From Streptomyces xylophagus (GTDB lineage Bacteria; Actinomycetota; Actinomycetes; Streptomycetales; Streptomycetaceae), in the NCBI RefSeq assembly GCF_000716435.1, contig NZ_JNWO01000026.1:1-64000 (forward strand): a stretch of DNA of 64,000 bases. Reading direction: 5' to 3'. The translations under genes were made by a program, and so were the position numbers. The notes under the pieces were generated by a model that searched no databases, was not told where the DNA came from, and saw only the letters and a list, made by a program, of their open reading frames with translations. This document shows positions 10,883-20,594 of this stretch, piece by piece; within the stretch, counting starts at the first letter, position 1; each line of letters starts with the position of its first letter.

Positions 10883-11164
10883 ATGGCGGAGACGGAGCAG
10901 GAGATCAAGGCACGCAAGGAGCGGGAGCGGGACGAGCTGTACGCCCTCGACATCTCGGGCGTCGAGTGGCGCAGCGCGCCGGGCACGGAGGATCACGAGG
11001 AGCGCGTCGAGATCGCCGACCTGCCCGACGGAGGGATGGCCATGCGCTCGTCGCTCGACCCGGACACCGTGCTGCGCTACACGGAGGCGGAGTGGACGGC
11101 CTTCGTGCTGGGCGCCCGGGACGGCGAGTTCGATCTGGAGCCGGCTCCGGAGGAGCAGCAGTAG
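10883..11164 (+). CDS. DUF397-family protein
   Basis: A 93-residue acidic protein. The C-terminal half resembles the short DUF397 proteins abundant in streptomycetes: VEIADLPDGGMAMRSSLDPD, then LRYTEAEWTAFVLGARDGEFD. In the family these small proteins often sit beside an XRE-type regulator and modulate development. Here no such regulator is adjacent. The ATG at 10883 has GGAAGGGG about nine bases upstream. The N-terminal 35 residues are highly charged and probably helical (EQEIKARKERERDELYALD). It converges on eccD with only 62 bases between them. Confidence 0.85.
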   Translation: MAETEQEIKARKERERDELYALDISGVEWRSAPGTEDHEERVEIADLPDGGMAMRSSLDPDTVLRYTEAEWTAFVLGARDGEFDLEPAPEEQQ

Positions 11165-11226
11165 TCGTAGGCGTGGAAAAAGGGGCGGCACGCGTGTGTG
11201 CCGCCCCATTCGCATGCCTACGGCTC

Positions 11227-12738
11227 TTAGCTGGTCATCGCCCGTGCCTGCGCGTACACGTCGAAGACGGCCAGGGACAGTGGGATGAGCGTGAGCAGGA
11301 CGAAGCTCTCGGCGATCTCCAGGAAGCGGCCCCAGAAGGGGGTGACTCCGCGCTTCGGGGTGATCAGGCCGATCGCGGTGACCAGAACGGTGGACGCGGC
11401 GACCGCCGCGGCGAGCCAGACGCTGCGGATGTCGAGGGAGTTCGGGTCACCCAGGAACGCGTCCCGCACGTACGCGTGCGGCGGGTTCAGGGCGAGGCCG
11501 AGGCCCAGGAAGACGAGGGCGGCCAGGCCTGCGGCGAGGGTGGCGCCGACCTGGGCGGTGTAGCGGAACAGGTGGGCGCGCATCAGCATCGCGACGCCGG
11601 TGGCGAGGGCGAGGAGCTGTGCCCACACGTTGCTGGAGAAGCCGAGGACGATCGACGCGCCCACGGAGACGAGGGCGCAGCCGCCGACCAGACCGACGAG
11701 GAGTTCGTGGCCGCGCCGGGCACGGGCCGCGATGCGCTCGGCGTCGACGGGCTCCTGGGTCACGGGTTCGCCGTCGCCGTAGCCGCGGTTGGGGTTGGGC
11801 GGTTCGAAGCCGATGGGCAGGCGGGCGAAGCGCATGGACAGGCCCGGCAGGAAGGCGAGCGCGCACACGGAGAGCGGGGCGCAGACGGCGGCCGTCTCGA
11901 TGGGCTTCAGGTGGGCGAGCATCGCGACGAACGTCGTCAACAGGCCGATGGCGGAGGCGAAGACGAAGGCCACGAAGGGGCCGTCGCCGCCGGGCGACAC
12001 CAGGGTGAGGACGACGGCGGCGACGAGGACGGCCGCGCAGGCGAGCAGGAACTGGAGCCGTCCGATGCCTTCTCCTTCGGAGAAGGGAAGGAGTCCGGAG
12101 CCCGCCACGGCGATGTTCGGGAGCGCGCCCAGGCCCAGGGCGACCGCCGAGCCCCGGTCGTCGTAGACACGCGCGCGTACGCAGGCGATGGTGACGAGGA
12201 AAATGCCGGCGAGGGCGGCGACGATGCCCTGGAGGCTGTTCATGTCGTGGTGGATCTGGGAGCTCCAGGCCACGAACGCGAGCAGTGCGGGCAGGATGCC
12301 GGCCGCGACAAGACCGGCCGCGCGCGTCAACTCGCCGTTCCACAGGGCACGGTCACGGGTGACGGCGGCGGCGACCGCCTCGGAGACGTCGTCGTAGACG
12401 GCGGGCGGCAGCGAGTCGGCGAAGGGGCGCAGGGTGAGCAGTTCGCCGTCGAGGATGCGCTGTGCGGCGAAGGAGCGCGCGCCGTCGAGGACGGTGCCGT
12501 CGCGGCGCACGAGGTGGTAGCCGACGGGGGCGCCCTCGGCGAGGCTCTGCTGGGACAGCCGCAGGATCTCCGGGTACAGGTCGGCGACCGGTACGTCGTC
12601 GGGCAGGGCCACGTCGATCCGGCTGTCGGGCGCCACGATGGTGACCCGGCAGAAGCCGAAGCCCATGCCCGCTGCGGAAGGGGCTCCGGTGCCCGTTCCG
12701 CCGGTCGCGCCGGTCGGCGCGGAGGCCGTGATGCTCAC
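11227..12738 (-). CDS. eccD: Type VII secretion membrane channel EccD
   Basis: A 503-residue polytopic membrane protein, the most hydrophobic core component of the ESX translocon. After a Gly/Thr/Ala-rich start come about 80 residues of ubiquitin-like YukD fold (CRVTIVAPDSRIDVALPDDVPVADLYPEIL). Roughly 11 membrane helices follow from about residue 140 to the end, with a cytoplasmic loop between them. This matches mycobacterial EccD in architecture. The GTG start at 12738 follows GAGGGGGAAC. It is divergent from eccC and marks the left end of the secretion locus. Confidence 0.92.
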   Translation of the reverse strand: MSITASAPTGATGGTGTGAPSAAGMGFGFCRVTIVAPDSRIDVALPDDVPVADLYPEILRLSQQSLAEGAPVGYHLVRRDGTVLDGARSFAAQRILDGELLTLRPFADSLPPAVYDDVSEAVAAAVTRDRALWNGELTRAAGLVAAGILPALLAFVAWSSQIHHDMNSLQGIVAALAGIFLVTIACVRARVYDDRGSAVALGLGALPNIAVAGSGLLPFSEGEGIGRLQFLLACAAVLVAAVVLTLVSPGGDGPFVAFVFASAIGLLTTFVAMLAHLKPIETAAVCAPLSVCALAFLPGLSMRFARLPIGFEPPNPNRGYGDGEPVTQEPVDAERIAARARRGHELLVGLVGGCALVSVGASIVLGFSSNVWAQLLALATGVAMLMRAHLFRYTAQVGATLAAGLAALVFLGLGLALNPPHAYVRDAFLGDPNSLDIRSVWLAAAVAASTVLVTAIGLITPKRGVTPFWGRFLEIAESFVLLTLIPLSLAVFDVYAQARAMTS

Positions 12739-13079
12739 CTGCTGTTCCCCCTCGTCAATGACGGACGGTCCGCGAAGCTCCCGCGCGCATCCGTCGTGAA
12801 GAATCCGCCGTAAAGATGCTGTGCAGATCGTGCCGTGCCACCCGGCTCGTCGGCCAACGGCGCCGTCGCGCCCGGGACTCCACGGGATTCGCCTGCTTCG
12901 AACGCTGCGGATTTGCCCGGTTTTCCCGGAACGATTCGCAACTGCTCACACGTCTCACGGGCACCCTACCGCCCGCCGTTGTCAGTGGTTGTCAGTAGGA
13001 TCGCGCAGTGCGGATCGGCGTCCGCCCGACACGGGGCGGCGGACGAAACAACTCGGTCCGGCAAGGGAATTGGTGCGTA
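12739..13079. promoter_or_regulatory. eccD/eccC divergent intergenic region
   Basis: This 341-base gap must carry the promoters of both divergent secretion genes. The only distinct feature I see is a direct repeat TTGTCAGT at 12979-12986 and 12989-12996, followed by TAGGAT at 12996-13001. TTGTCA and TAGGAT resemble promoter hexamers, but the spacing between them is too short, so I do not call a promoter. Confidence 0.35.
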
Positions 13080-16000
13080 GTGAGCCAGATCGTCGTCAAG
13101 CGCCCGCCGAGGTCGCTGCCGAAGGAAGTGCCCACGGACGAGGTCCTGTTGCAGGCTCCGCCGGAGCTTCCGCGCGGCCAGCAGGAGGGCGCGCTGATGC
13201 AGCTCCTGCCCATGCTCGGCATGGGTGGATCCGTGGTGTTCTTCTTCAACTCCAACGCCGGGCCCTTCATGAAGATCATGGGCATGGTGATGATCGCGTC
13301 GACGGTCGCGATGGGCGTCTCGATGCTGGTGCGCTACCGCCGGGGAACCCAGGGGCAGATGGCCGACATGCGCCGCGACTATCTGCGCTATCTGTCGCAG
13401 ACCCGTCGTACGGCCCTGGAGACCGCGCGGGGCCAGCGTGACGCCCAGTACTACCTGCACCCTTCGCCGGAGCAACTGTGGGCGCTGGTCGCCGAGGGCA
13501 GCCGCGTGTGGGAACGCCGCACGAACGACGAGGACTTCGGACAGGTGCGGGTGGGCCTCGGCCCCCAGGGTCTGGCCACTCCCCTGGTCCCGCCGGAGAC
13601 CGCGCCGGTCGACCAGCTGGAGCCGCTGACCGCGGGCGCCATGCAGCGCTTCCTGGCCACGCACGGCACCCTCGAGGACCTGCCGATGGCGGTCTCGCTG
13701 CGCGCCTTCTACCACGTGACGATCAGCGGCGAACCGGCCACCGTGCGCGGTACCGCCCGCGCCGTCGCCGCCTCGCTCGCCTCCCTGCACTCCCCCGAGG
13801 ACCTGGTCCTCGCCGTCGCCACCGGGCGCGAGTCGGTGCCCGAGTGGGAGTGGGCCAAGTGGCTGCCGCACGCGCAGGCGCAGGGTCTCGCGGACGGTGC
13901 CGGCAGCAGGCGGCTGATCTCGACCGACCCGATGGAGCTGGAGGAGATGCTGGCCGACCGCCTCCAGGGCCGCCCGCGTTTCCACCCCGCCGGAGCGCCG
14001 GTGCCCGAACAGCCGCACCTGGTGGTCGTGTTGGACGGTGTCTCCCTGCCGCCGACCTCGTTCCTGGCCAGCCCCGAGGGCCTGCAGGGCGTGACGATCA
14101 TCGAGGTCGTACCCGGCGACCTCAACAGCGGACGCGGCGACCTCTCGATCGTCGTACACCCGAAGGAACTCCGCCTGGAGTCGGGGCACGGCATGGTCTA
14201 CGAGGGCACGCCGGACGTGCTGTCGTACGCGGCCGCCGAGGCACTGGCGCGGCAACTGGCGCCGCTGCGCATGGTGTCGGGCGGTGACGATGACGAACCG
14301 CTGCTCGCCAACCTGGAGTTCACCGATCTGCTGAACCTGGGCGACGCGGCCTCCGTCGACCCGAAGCGGACCTGGCGACCGCGCTCGACGGCGGAGCGGC
14401 TGCGGGTGCCGATCGGGCTCGGTGAGGACGGCCGGCCCGTGATGCTCGACCTCAAGGAGGCGGCCCAGGAGGGCATGGGCCCGCACGGTCTGTGCGTCGG
14501 CGCCACCGGTTCCGGCAAGTCGGAGCTGCTGCGCACCCTGGTCCTCGGCCTCGCGGTGACGCACTCCTCGGAGACTCTGAACTTCGTCCTCGCGGACTTC
14601 AAGGGCGGTGCGACCTTCGCCGGTATGGCGCAGATGCCGCACGTGGCCGCCGTGATCACCAACCTTGCCGACGACCTGACCCTCGTCGACCGTATGGGTG
14701 ATTCGATCCGCGGCGAGCTGAACCGCCGCCAGGAGATGCTCCGCGACGCGGGCAACTACGCCAACATCCACGACTACGAGAAGGCGCGCGCAGCGGGCGC
14801 ACCCCTGCAGCCCGTCCCGTCCCTCGTCCTTGTGATCGACGAGTTCAGCGAACTCCTCACCGCCAAGCCGGACTTCATCGAGATGTTCGTGCAGATCGGC
14901 CGCATCGGCCGTTCGCTGGGCGTACATCTGCTGCTCGCCTCGCAGCGCCTGGAGGAAGGCCGGCTGCGCGGCCTGGAGACCTACCTCTCCTATCGGATCG
15001 GTCTGCGCACGTTCTCGGCGGCCGAGTCGCGGGCGGCGCTCGGGGTGCCGGACGCGTACGAACTGCCGAACGTGCCGGGTTCCGGCTTCCTGAAGTACGG
15101 AACCGACGAGATGGTCCGCTTCAAGGCGGCGTACGTCTCCGGGGTGTACCGCACGAGTTCGCAGCAGTCCGCCGCCCTCGGTGGCCCGCTCCCCGTCGAT
15201 CGCAGGCCCGTGCTGTTCACGGCGGCGCAGGTGCCGGTGCAGTACGCGCCCGTGCCGCGTCAGCGCCAGGACAGCGAGGCGGCCGAGGAGAAGGACGACG
15301 CGCTCGCCGACACCGTGCTCGACGTGATCGTACGGCGCCTGGAGGCGCAGGGGCCGGCCGCCCACCAGGTGTGGCTGCCCCCGCTGGACAGCCCGCCGTC
15401 GCTCGACTCGCTGCTGCCCGGGCTCGCCGCGGTGCCCGGCCGGGGCATGACGCAGCCCGGCTACGAGGGCGCGGGGCGGCTCGTCGTCCCGGTCGGCCTC
15501 GTCGACAAGCCGTACGAGCAGCGGCGCGACCCGCTGTGGACCGACTTCGGCGGCGCGGCCGGCCATATGCAGATCCTCGGCGGCCCGCAGTCCGGCAAGT
15601 CGACGCTGCTGCGCTCGCTCATCGCGTCGTTCGCGCTCACCCACACCCCGCACGAAGTGCAGTTCTACGCACTGGACTTCGGCGGTGGCGGCCTGTCCGC
15701 GGTGGCCGGCCTGCCGCACGTGGGCGGGGTGGCCTCCCGCCTCGACCCCGAGAAGGTCCGGCGTACGGCGGCCGAGGTCTACGGCGTGATGACCCGCCGC
15801 GAGGAGTACTTCCGCACGGCGGGCATCTCCTCGATCGCGGAGTTCCGCACCCGCCGCGCGCGCGGCGACATCTCGGTCACGGACCAGCCCTGGGGCGACG
15901 TCTTCCTCGTCATCGACGGCTGGGGCAACTTCCGTACGGACTACGAGGCGTTGGAACCGATCGTGCTGGACATCGCGGCACGCGGCCTCGGATACGGCAT

Positions 16001-17054
16001 CCACGTGATCCTCACCGCTTCGCGCTCCATGGAGGTCCGCGCGAACATGAAGGACCACCTGATGAACCGCCTGGAGCTGCGGCTCGGCGACCCGATGGAC
16101 TCCGAGTTCGACCGCAAGGTCGCGGCCAACGTGCCCACGGGCGTGCCCGGTCGGGGTCAGACCCCGCAGAAGCAGCACTTCATGGCGGCGGTCCCGCGCA
16201 TCGACGGCCTGTCCTCCGACACGGATCTCGCGGAGGCGACGACGGCTCTCACAGCCGAGGTCGCCCGCCACTGGCCGGAGCCGGGCGCGCCCGAAGTGCG
16301 CCTGCTGCCAAGGGAGTTCGCGGCCGCGCAGCTTCCGCCGGCCGACCGCTTCCCGAACCGCGGTATCTCCTTCGCCCTCGACGAGGACAACCTGGAGCCG
16401 GTGTTCGTCGACTTCGACCAGGACCCGTTCTTCCTCGTCTTCGGCGAGAGCGAGTCCGGCAAGTCGAACCTGCTCAAGCTCCTCATCAAACGCCTCGGCG
16501 AACGCTACGACGGCGACGCCTGCAAGCTCTTCGTCGTCGACAACCGGCGTTCCCTGCTGGGCGTGACCCCGCCCTCGCACCTGGCCGAGTACATCCCCAT
16601 GTCGAACCAGATGCAGCACCACATGGACGCGCTGGCCGACCTGATGCAGCGCCGGACGCCGACGTCGGACGTCACGCCGCAGCAACTCCGCGACCGCAGT
16701 TGGTGGCGGGGCCCGCAGGTGTTCGTGATCATCGACGACTACGACCTGGTGTCCACGTCGAGCGGCAACCCGCTGTCGGGCCTGACGGAGCTGCTTCCGT
16801 TCGCCCGGGACGTGGGCGTGCGGTTCATCATCGCCCGGTCGACGGCGGGCGCGGGGCGTGCCGGGTACGAGTCGTTCATGCAACGCATGAAGGAACTCGG
16901 CGCCCAGGGCGTGGTGTTGGCGGGTGATCCGGCCGAGGGCGACCTGCTGGGCGGGGTGCGGCCGCGGCCGATGCCTGCCGGGCGGGGCGTGTTCGTGTCG
17001 CGGAAGCGGGGGAAGCCGTTGGTTCAGGTGGGGTTGGTGGACTCGGAACTCTGA
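13080..17054 (+). CDS. eccC: Type VII secretion ATPase EccC
   Basis: A 1324-residue FtsK/SpoIIIE-type motor that recruits and drives substrates through the ESX channel. Two close membrane helices near residues 45-90 (SVVFFFNSN..., MVMIASTVAMGVSML) are followed by three ATPase modules with Walker A loops GATGSGKS (474-481), GGPQSGKS (834-841) and GESESGKS (1122-1129). The first has a full Walker B (LVLVIDEFSELL). Mycobacteria often split this into EccCa and EccCb; here it is one chain. The start is GTG 13080 with AAGGGA nine bases upstream. It is divergent from eccD and followed by substrate cassettes. Confidence 0.96.
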   Translation: MSQIVVKRPPRSLPKEVPTDEVLLQAPPELPRGQQEGALMQLLPMLGMGGSVVFFFNSNAGPFMKIMGMVMIASTVAMGVSMLVRYRRGTQGQMADMRRDYLRYLSQTRRTALETARGQRDAQYYLHPSPEQLWALVAEGSRVWERRTNDEDFGQVRVGLGPQGLATPLVPPETAPVDQLEPLTAGAMQRFLATHGTLEDLPMAVSLRAFYHVTISGEPATVRGTARAVAASLASLHSPEDLVLAVATGRESVPEWEWAKWLPHAQAQGLADGAGSRRLISTDPMELEEMLADRLQGRPRFHPAGAPVPEQPHLVVVLDGVSLPPTSFLASPEGLQGVTIIEVVPGDLNSGRGDLSIVVHPKELRLESGHGMVYEGTPDVLSYAAAEALARQLAPLRMVSGGDDDEPLLANLEFTDLLNLGDAASVDPKRTWRPRSTAERLRVPIGLGEDGRPVMLDLKEAAQEGMGPHGLCVGATGSGKSELLRTLVLGLAVTHSSETLNFVLADFKGGATFAGMAQMPHVAAVITNLADDLTLVDRMGDSIRGELNRRQEMLRDAGNYANIHDYEKARAAGAPLQPVPSLVLVIDEFSELLTAKPDFIEMFVQIGRIGRSLGVHLLLASQRLEEGRLRGLETYLSYRIGLRTFSAAESRAALGVPDAYELPNVPGSGFLKYGTDEMVRFKAAYVSGVYRTSSQQSAALGGPLPVDRRPVLFTAAQVPVQYAPVPRQRQDSEAAEEKDDALADTVLDVIVRRLEAQGPAAHQVWLPPLDSPPSLDSLLPGLAAVPGRGMTQPGYEGAGRLVVPVGLVDKPYEQRRDPLWTDFGGAAGHMQILGGPQSGKSTLLRSLIASFALTHTPHEVQFYALDFGGGGLSAVAGLPHVGGVASRLDPEKVRRTAAEVYGVMTRREEYFRTAGISSIAEFRTRRARGDISVTDQPWGDVFLVIDGWGNFRTDYEALEPIVLDIAARGLGYGIHVILTASRSMEVRANMKDHLMNRLELRLGDPMDSEFDRKVAANVPTGVPGRGQTPQKQHFMAAVPRIDGLSSDTDLAEATTALTAEVARHWPEPGAPEVRLLPREFAAAQLPPADRFPNRGISFALDEDNLEPVFVDFDQDPFFLVFGESESGKSNLLKLLIKRLGERYDGDACKLFVVDNRRSLLGVTPPSHLAEYIPMSNQMQHHMDALADLMQRRTPTSDVTPQQLRDRSWWRGPQVFVIIDDYDLVSTSSGNPLSGLTELLPFARDVGVRFIIARSTAGAGRAGYESFMQRMKELGAQGVVLAGDPAEGDLLGGVRPRPMPAGRGVFVSRKRGKPLVQVGLVDSEL

Positions 17055-17069
17055 GAGGTCGGCTCGTCA

Positions 17070-17126
17070 CTGGCTCACGTCGGGTGCTGCGTGTCAGAAG
17101 ATCGACCGCAGGCGGTCGTGAGCCAG
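17070..17126 (+). terminator. Hairpin after eccC
   Basis: CTGGCTCACG (17070-17079) pairs perfectly with CGTGAGCCAG (17117-17126); the intervening sequence can form a second small CGACC/GGTCG stem. It follows the eccC stop by 15 bases and probably ends the eccC transcript before the substrate cassette. Confidence 0.55.
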
Positions 17127-17284
17127 CCAGGCTGTTCACCGCTCATCGCAGCCAATAGACGGGCGTAAGAGCCGTGGCCAGATCTGTGGCTCTCTTGAAA
17201 TCTGTGTTCAGCGGGTTGGCAGGTTCACGGAGCGTCTCCCCTTACTAGCGGGGTTTACGCAGACAAACGGGGAGGTATCCACGC

Positions 17285-17746
17285 ATGGCGTGGGACGAGT
17301 GGGAGCAGCTCAAAACCCAGGCGGCGGAGCGGCACTCGGCGAAGATGGAGCTCAACCAGTTGCCGGCGGACCCGGGCGGCAGCGGGAGCGGGGACAGTCC
17401 GCAAGGTGATCTGCGGGTGAGTCAGAAGGACTTGGCCGCGGTCGGTGATGCCGCATACCAGCTGCACCAGGACTTCGCCCACTTCAGCACCTACGCCCGT
17501 TCCGCCTCCCTCACCGCGGCGGGCGGTCTCAAGAAGCAGGGCTTCGCGCTCGGCGCCGCGCTCAACCACGTCGCCGAACGCTGGGCGGAACAGACCCGGT
17601 CCCTGCTCGACGCCACCGCCCACATCTCGAATCACCTCGACTACACCAAGGGCGCACACGCCAGGGACGAGGTCTACATCGCCGACTCCATCAGCAGCAT
17701 CTCCACCCTCGACGACGGCTTCGACCACCGGAACGGGCAGAGCTGA
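17285..17746 (+). CDS. Small helical T7SS partner protein, cassette 1
   Basis: A 153-residue, mostly helical protein of unknown function. It begins MAWDEWEQLKTQAAER, nearly identical to the product at 25970, and has the same later core (ISNHLDYTKGAH against ISDHLDYSQKRH). No signal peptide is seen. The ATG follows GGGGAGG by nine bases. Its stop overlaps the start of the large WXG-headed protein (TGATG), so the two are translationally coupled. That coupling and the WXG100-like helical length suggest a chaperone or heterodimer partner for the downstream protein, as small partners serve LXG and PE/PPE substrates. The role is inferred. Confidence 0.8.
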   Translation: MAWDEWEQLKTQAAERHSAKMELNQLPADPGGSGSGDSPQGDLRVSQKDLAAVGDAAYQLHQDFAHFSTYARSASLTAAGGLKKQGFALGAALNHVAERWAEQTRSLLDATAHISNHLDYTKGAHARDEVYIADSISSISTLDDGFDHRNGQS

Positions 17747-19944
17747 TGGACCTCGACACACTCCGGTACGGCAACTTCCAGCAACTCGGTGAGGCCATCA
17801 CCGACTGGCAGCAGATGACGAAGAAACTCGCCGATCTCAAGAAGGATGCTGAGAACAACCTCAAGGCCAAGGCGGACAAAGCGAATTGGGCCGGTCTCAA
17901 CGCCACCGTCACCCGTCAGTTCGTGGACAAGACCGCCACCGAGTTCGGCGACGCGCACACGCAGGCCGACTCGATCTCGAAGATCCTGAGTGACACGCAC
18001 GGTGAACTCGTCGACTACCGCACCCAGTTGAACGGTGCGATCGACCGCTGTGCCAAGAAGCACCTGACGGTGGTGGACACCGGCGACGGCACCTTCGTGG
18101 TCACCCAGAACACCCGCCCCGACTGGGCATCCGACCCCAGCAGCAAGACGGACACCACCAGCCAGCAGGACATCGACGCACTCCGCACCGAGATCGCTCA
18201 CATCCTGAGCAAGGCCACCGAGAGCGACAACAGCGCCGCCAAGGTTCTCCAACTCCTCGTCGACCAGGCCGAGTACGGCTTCTCCGACGCCGCGTACGCG
18301 GACCGCGACTCCGCCGCCAAGGCCGTTGAAGCCGCCGACAAAATGGCCAAAATGGCCAAGGATCCGAAGAAGATGTCGCTCGACGACATCACCAAGTTCA
18401 ATCTGTACCTGGAGAACTACCACAATGACGCTCTTTTCTCAGAGCAGTTCACGAAGCGGCTAGGCGCAAAGGGAACTCTTCAGTTCTGGGCGGACATGGC
18501 AGAACTTCACGCCGGTGCCAGGGGTACAGAACTCACACGCATGGAAACCCTTCAAAAGAACTTGGGCCTCACCTTGGCCACGGCATCGTTCTCAGATTCC
18601 GACGACATGCAAAATTGGAAGAAGGAAGTCCTCAAAGAAAGGAACACCAACTTCGTAACCGACCCTTCAAACCCGATGAAGAGCCCGGTCGGAGCTCTCG
18701 GCTCCCAGGTGCTTAGCAGCCTGATGCGACAAGGGCATTTCGACACCAAATTCCTTGACGACTACCGTAGCGAACTTTTCAAGGCCGATAAGGGAGCAGG
18801 GGAGTCTGGCACCAACAACCTATGGACCAAGGGTTACGACCAGATCGATCTGGAATTCGGGAAGGGAAACGGTCGCGATCCTCTGGAAGGGCTTTTCGAT
18901 GCCCTATCACACAATCCGGAGGCAGCAACCCACGCCTTCGACTCCAAGTCGGATCTCGACCACATGTTCGGCACCACGAAGTACACGGATCGAGGAACTT
19001 CACTGGGGCACGCCCTGGAGGCTGCGGTGACCGGAGTACCGGCTGGGGACCCGACGCAGCAGGCTGCACCGCACAGCACAGCGCAGGTCAAGATCATGGC
19101 GAACATCATGCAAGCCGTGGCTGACCCGGACGGCGGTGCAGGCCTTGTGAGCAAGCAGATGGGTGCCAGTTTCGGACATATGGCGGCAGCCTATATGCCT
19201 GAAATCAGCCAAGCATTTGGAGGCCCGAACTCCGGAACAGTGTTCGTCACGAACAGTGACGCTCCCTCGGGCCTCAATCGCTGGGACACAACGCGGTTCC
19301 TTTCCGCGGTTTCCCAAGATGCCGCAGGCAGGGCTGCAATTCGCTACGGCGAGAGCATCTACACCGGCAGCCTCCTGGACGCACACCTCTCCGACCCTTC
19401 TTTGTTCGACGGAAGCCGCGAACAAGTTCTTCATGACATCGGCCGAAACGCTGGGATCATTGAAGGCATCGTCGGACGTTCTGTCGCAGACGCAGATATC
19501 AGCAGTGATATCGGGTCCACGAAGGATGAAAACGACGCTATTGCACAGCAGGGCGAGTTCTTTAAATCAGCAATGTCCGCCGGCGTCGGAATCGGATCCG
19601 TCGCGCTCGTACCCGCGACCGGTGGCGGTGCGCTGGCCGGAGCCGCCGGTGGAGGCTTCTTCGGCGGTGTCGCCAGCATGGCCGTCGATCGAATGGTCAG
19701 CGGCAAGGAACTTGACGTGGGCCAGGCGATGGACGAGGCCTTGTACCGAACGGGCCGGGATCTCAGCCAGACACAGGACTCCGTCAGCCAGCAGACGCAG
19801 TGGTCGGTCGATGATGCTCTGAAACGCCACCATGTCGATCTACCCAAACAGGGGACCGACGATCTTATCCGGAATTCCGTCAATGAGGGCTGGGAATCGA
19901 GCGATTCCATCCTGCATGATTTCAAGCAACGCCCTACCGGTTAA
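17746..19944 (+). CDS. Large WXG-headed T7SS substrate candidate, cassette 1
   Basis: A 732-residue protein. The first roughly 110 residues form a WXG100-like helical hairpin with a central W-A-G turn at 48-50 (KANWAGLNATVTRQFVDK). A long soluble helical middle region follows, then a Gly/Ala-rich, glycine-zipper-like segment (about residues 610-645, GGGALAGAAGGGFFGG). It is a full-length paralogue of the protein at 26455. No signal peptide or recognised enzyme domain is seen. Codon usage changes inside the gene: third-position GC is about 80% near the start but about 58% at 18421-18540. I infer a type VII substrate; toxin, scaffold or wall-acting roles remain possible. Confidence 0.75.
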   Translation: MDLDTLRYGNFQQLGEAITDWQQMTKKLADLKKDAENNLKAKADKANWAGLNATVTRQFVDKTATEFGDAHTQADSISKILSDTHGELVDYRTQLNGAIDRCAKKHLTVVDTGDGTFVVTQNTRPDWASDPSSKTDTTSQQDIDALRTEIAHILSKATESDNSAAKVLQLLVDQAEYGFSDAAYADRDSAAKAVEAADKMAKMAKDPKKMSLDDITKFNLYLENYHNDALFSEQFTKRLGAKGTLQFWADMAELHAGARGTELTRMETLQKNLGLTLATASFSDSDDMQNWKKEVLKERNTNFVTDPSNPMKSPVGALGSQVLSSLMRQGHFDTKFLDDYRSELFKADKGAGESGTNNLWTKGYDQIDLEFGKGNGRDPLEGLFDALSHNPEAATHAFDSKSDLDHMFGTTKYTDRGTSLGHALEAAVTGVPAGDPTQQAAPHSTAQVKIMANIMQAVADPDGGAGLVSKQMGASFGHMAAAYMPEISQAFGGPNSGTVFVTNSDAPSGLNRWDTTRFLSAVSQDAAGRAAIRYGESIYTGSLLDAHLSDPSLFDGSREQVLHDIGRNAGIIEGIVGRSVADADISSDIGSTKDENDAIAQQGEFFKSAMSAGVGIGSVALVPATGGGALAGAAGGGFFGGVASMAVDRMVSGKELDVGQAMDEALYRTGRDLSQTQDSVSQQTQWSVDDALKRHHVDLPKQGTDDLIRNSVNEGWESSDSILHDFKQRPTG

Positions 19945-19964
19945 GGAAGAGGATATTGCCCCCC

Positions 19965-20594
19965 ATGAAGAAGAGAGCAAGAGGAACCATCCTTGGCATC
20001 GCAGCCCTCGGCCTACTGGGCGGAGGCTGGTTCGGATACCAGCAGGTTTTCACGAAAGGCCTCGACCACCTCCCGAGTAAAGTATGCGATAACGCAGCAA
20101 ATCGGGAGACAGTGATTCGCGTGCTTCCTGACACCCGGTCAGCAAAGGAGGGGGCGAAGCAAGAGAATCCTGGCAAGAATTTTTCTTTCTACTGCCATAT
20201 TTATACCAGTGGCGATTCAATCCTGTCCGGCGAAGTGCAGGTTCAGGATTCCTCGGCAAAAGCGTGGACTGATTACTACCGGGGGTACGGCGGCGCAGAT
20301 GAGGGGGAGGTGGAGCGTGTTTCCCTCAAAGACGTCCAGGCGCTGTCCAAGACGCATATGTCCAGCGTATACACCCCTTGCGTCCCACGAGGCGTCAAGG
20401 CGGCCGAAGCTTCACAGTCCTACGCCCTCGTCACCGAAGTGCGCGTGATCGGGAAGAGCCGGACCAACGGGCTGGCACTACGTCAGGCCCTTACTGACTT
20501 CGCCTATCAGATCACCCAGCGGGCCTACGAACTGGGCGAGTGTCAGCCGACTCGGACATTCGCCGGTGAGCTTCCGCGCTACGGGACCAACTGA
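19965..20594 (+). CDS. Four-cysteine membrane-anchored protein, cassette 1
   Basis: A 209-residue protein with one N-terminal hydrophobic anchor (ILGIAALGLLGGGWFGYQ) and an extracytoplasmic domain. The domain contains four cysteines (in VCDNA, YCHIY, PCVPR, ECQPT) likely to form two disulfides. I use ATG 19965, 12 bases after GGAAGAGG; a TTG at 19956 is too close to that site. The product at 28755 has a similar size, anchor and four-cysteine layout but differs strongly in sequence. The position after the large WXG-headed gene recalls immunity or docking proteins of secretion cassettes. Function unknown; base composition is lower in GC than the surroundings. Confidence 0.75.
   Translation: MKKRARGTILGIAALGLLGGGWFGYQQVFTKGLDHLPSKVCDNAANRETVIRVLPDTRSAKEGAKQENPGKNFSFYCHIYTSGDSILSGEVQVQDSSAKAWTDYYRGYGGADEGEVERVSLKDVQALSKTHMSSVYTPCVPRGVKAAEASQSYALVTEVRVIGKSRTNGLALRQALTDFAYQITQRAYELGECQPTRTFAGELPRYGTN

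Noticed and set aside
12966..16883. A 1305-codon open frame on the minus strand opposite eccC
   Set aside because: It is the high-GC shadow of eccC; its product is Arg/His/Leu-rich with no recognisable domain.
17746..19944. Calling the large cassette proteins nuclease or NADase toxins
   Set aside because: No catalytic motif of any known toxin family is visible in the C-terminal regions; only the head and context support secretion.
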